From: Variovorax sp. PAMC26660
GTDB taxonomy: Bacteria; Pseudomonadota; Gammaproteobacteria; Burkholderiales; Burkholderiaceae_C
NCBI RefSeq assembly: GCF_014302995.1
Contig: NZ_CP060295.1
Span: 2,719,501 to 2,783,500 of the forward strand
Direction of reading: 5' to 3'
Length of the DNA stretch: 64,000 nucleotides
Shown: one piece after another, positions 62,641-64,000 of the stretch
How the letters are laid out: each line of letters begins with the position of its first letter
Numbering within the stretch: position 1 is the stretch's first letter
Position numbers and translations under genes: made by a program
The notes under the pieces: model-generated
The model's input: only the letters and a program-made list of their open reading frames with translations
The model's database searches: none
Told to the model about the DNA's origin: nothing

Positions 62641-63639
62641 ATGAGCACCCCAGAGAAATCCTCCACATCGCGCCGCCAGTTGCTGCAAGCCGGCGCGGCC
62701 GGCCTCGCCGTGCTGGCCGCACCCGCCATCGTGCGTGCGCAGGCCACGCCCAAGCTGCGCATCGGCTTCTGGCCCGTGGCCGCGGGCCTGCCCTTCTTCG
62801 CGGCGGTCGACCGCGGCTACTTCAAGGAAGCGGGGCTCGACGTCGAGCCGCTCAAGTTCGCCGGCGCGCAACAGGTCATGGAAGGCATGCTCGCGGGCCG
62901 CTGCGACGGCAGCGCCAACGGCACCGGCTCGGCCAACCTCGCCATCGGCGAGATCGCGCAACCGGGCCTCTTCAAGATCTTCTGCACAAACCCGAGCAAC
63001 GCCAAGTTCGTGCTCGACGAGTTCATCGTCGCGAAAGACAGCCCCATCAAGACGATGGCCGAGCTGGCCGGCAAGAAGGTCGCCTCCGGCCCCGGCATCC
63101 AGAACGTCACGCTGTGCAAGACCATGCTGGAGCGCGCGGGCGCCAAGGGCGCCACGGTGACCGAGCTGCCCATCGGCCAGCACGTGGCCGCGTTGGTCGC
63201 GGGCCAGGTCGATGCCTGCTACACGCTGGAGCCCACCGGCACCGTCGGCCGCATGAACGGCACCACCCGTGTCATCGAAGCGGGCGTGGTCGCCAGGTAC
63301 ATCCTCGGCGATCCGATGGCGCCGTGGCACGGCGGCGCCGCCAGCCTCACCACCGACTTCATCAAGAAGAACCCCGAGGTAGCGAAGAAGTACATCGCGG
63401 CCTATGCACGTGGTGTGGAGTTGGTGCGCACCAAGCCCGACGACGCGCGCCAGCACATGAAGGGCTACACCGCCATCGAAGGCAAGCTCACGGCCGAAGT
63501 GCCGCTTGCGTCGTACATGCTCTACAACGAGTTCAAGCCAAGCGACGTCGCGTACTTCCAGAAGTTCTACGACCTGTTCACCGAGAAAGGCATCTTCGAC
63601 AAGAAGGTGCCGGTGGACGGCCTTCTCTACAAAGCCTGA
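62641..63639 (+). CDS. ABC-transporter substrate-binding protein, NMT1/THI5-like
   Basis: The protein has 332 residues. Tat-like signal (TSRRQLLQAGAAGLAVLAAP, cleaved near VRAQ). Core motifs LRIGFWPVAAGLPFFAAVDR, YFKEAGLDVEPLKFAGAQQV and VDACYTLEPTGTVGRM are those of nitrate/taurine/pyrimidine-type periplasmic proteins. With the allophanate gene it suggests uptake of a nitrogenous compound. Confidence 0.92.
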   Translation: MSTPEKSSTSRRQLLQAGAAGLAVLAAPAIVRAQATPKLRIGFWPVAAGLPFFAAVDRGYFKEAGLDVEPLKFAGAQQVMEGMLAGRCDGSANGTGSANLAIGEIAQPGLFKIFCTNPSNAKFVLDEFIVAKDSPIKTMAELAGKKVASGPGIQNVTLCKTMLERAGAKGATVTELPIGQHVAALVAGQVDACYTLEPTGTVGRMNGTTRVIEAGVVARYILGDPMAPWHGGAASLTTDFIKKNPEVAKKYIAAYARGVELVRTKPDDARQHMKGYTAIEGKLTAEVPLASYMLYNEFKPSDVAYFQKFYDLFTEKGIFDKKVPVDGLLYKA

Positions 63640-63641
63640 CC

Positions 63642-64000
63642 ATGGCCGACGCAAGCTCGACCACGGCCGCGCCGTGGACCCCGCCGGCCAGTGCCACGGC
63701 AGTGGCGCCCAAGCCACCGCTGCGCGACCGCCTGTTGCCCTTCATCGGCCCGGTGATGCTGTTCATCGTGTGGGACCTGGTGGTGCGGCTCGGATTCATC
63801 AAGCCGATCCTGCTGCCCACGCCGGCCGACACCATTGCGGCGCTGATCACGGGGCTTGCGGGCGGCCCGCTGCTCACCGACTTCGCGATGACGGTGTGGC
63901 GCACATTGCAGTCCTTTGCCATTGCCGCGGTGATCGGCGTGCCGCTGGGCGTGCTGCTCGGAAGCAACGAGAAGGCGTACCGCAGCGTCGAGTTCCTGAT
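63642..64000 (+). CDS. ABC-transporter permease, partial
   Basis: The first 119 residues only, cut by the window end. First helix LLPFIGPVMLFIVWDLVVRL, then the family segment FIKPILLPTPADTIAALITG and TVWRTLQSFAIAAVIGVPLG, as in SsuC/TauC permeases. Starts 2 bp after the binding-protein stop. Confidence 0.9.
   Translation, partial: MADASSTTAAPWTPPASATAVAPKPPLRDRLLPFIGPVMLFIVWDLVVRLGFIKPILLPTPADTIAALITGLAGGPLLTDFAMTVWRTLQSFAIAAVIGVPLGVLLGSNEKAYRSVEFL

Overview
The window is high-GC chromosomal DNA of a betaproteobacterium, most likely Comamonadaceae and probably Variovorax. The evidence is codon use, Bug-type (TctC-like) substrate-binding proteins inside catabolic operons, a TorF-like porin in front of glnK-amtB, an lplT/alr pair and split hpaG1/hpaG2 genes. 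The genus is an inference from gene content; no rRNA or tRNA gene was seen.

Left end (1-9683): comM (yifB, Mg-chelatase-like AAA+ protein) is cut in two just upstream of its Walker A motif by an element of about 7.7 kb. The element starts with a large serine integrase. It carries a second serine recombinase followed by a small gene that also exists as a truncated copy, a secreted Cys-rich protein, two zinc-binding small proteins, a proline-rich winged-helix-like protein and a tail-anchored membrane protein. Most of this cargo is unrecognised.

9684-24813: a sigma-54 promoter precedes porin-glnK-amtB. Then follow an SMP-30 lactonase-like gene, a LysR regulator, glycolate oxidase glcDEF, a small secreted protein, glutathione peroxidase, a DMT exporter, lplT and divergent alr. 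24767-28560 holds a LysR/DMT-exporter pair and two unrecognised envelope genes.

28628-41256: fifteen minus-strand genes, with gaps of 38 bp or less or with stop/start overlaps, form one probable transcription unit under a MarR-type HpaR. They encode a homoprotocatechuate-type meta-cleavage pathway (LigA/LigB-type ring-opening dioxygenase, HpaE, HpaF, HpaG1, HpaG2, HpaH, HpaI). Fused to its 3' part are two Bug-type binding proteins, an IlvD/EDD dehydratase, a class II aldolase, a PanE-like reductase and a SnoaL-like lipoprotein. The HpaB/HpaC hydroxylase is not in the window.

41356-59576: radA, a BCCT transporter, small envelope genes, a LysR/MFS/M20-amidohydrolase group, rdgC, ilvE with a CHCC zinc-finger gene, an O-antigen ligase-like gene, a two-component system, an isolated ketosynthase/chain-length-factor pair and an AmpG-like permease. 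59635-64000: an M48 protease, then a sigma-54 promoter with an overlapping palindrome in front of an AtzF-like allophanate hydrolase and an ABC importer that runs off the window.

Two families of dispersed intergenic repeats were found: a 250-270 bp double-hairpin repeat (three copies, one inverted) and a 110 bp repeat (two copies).
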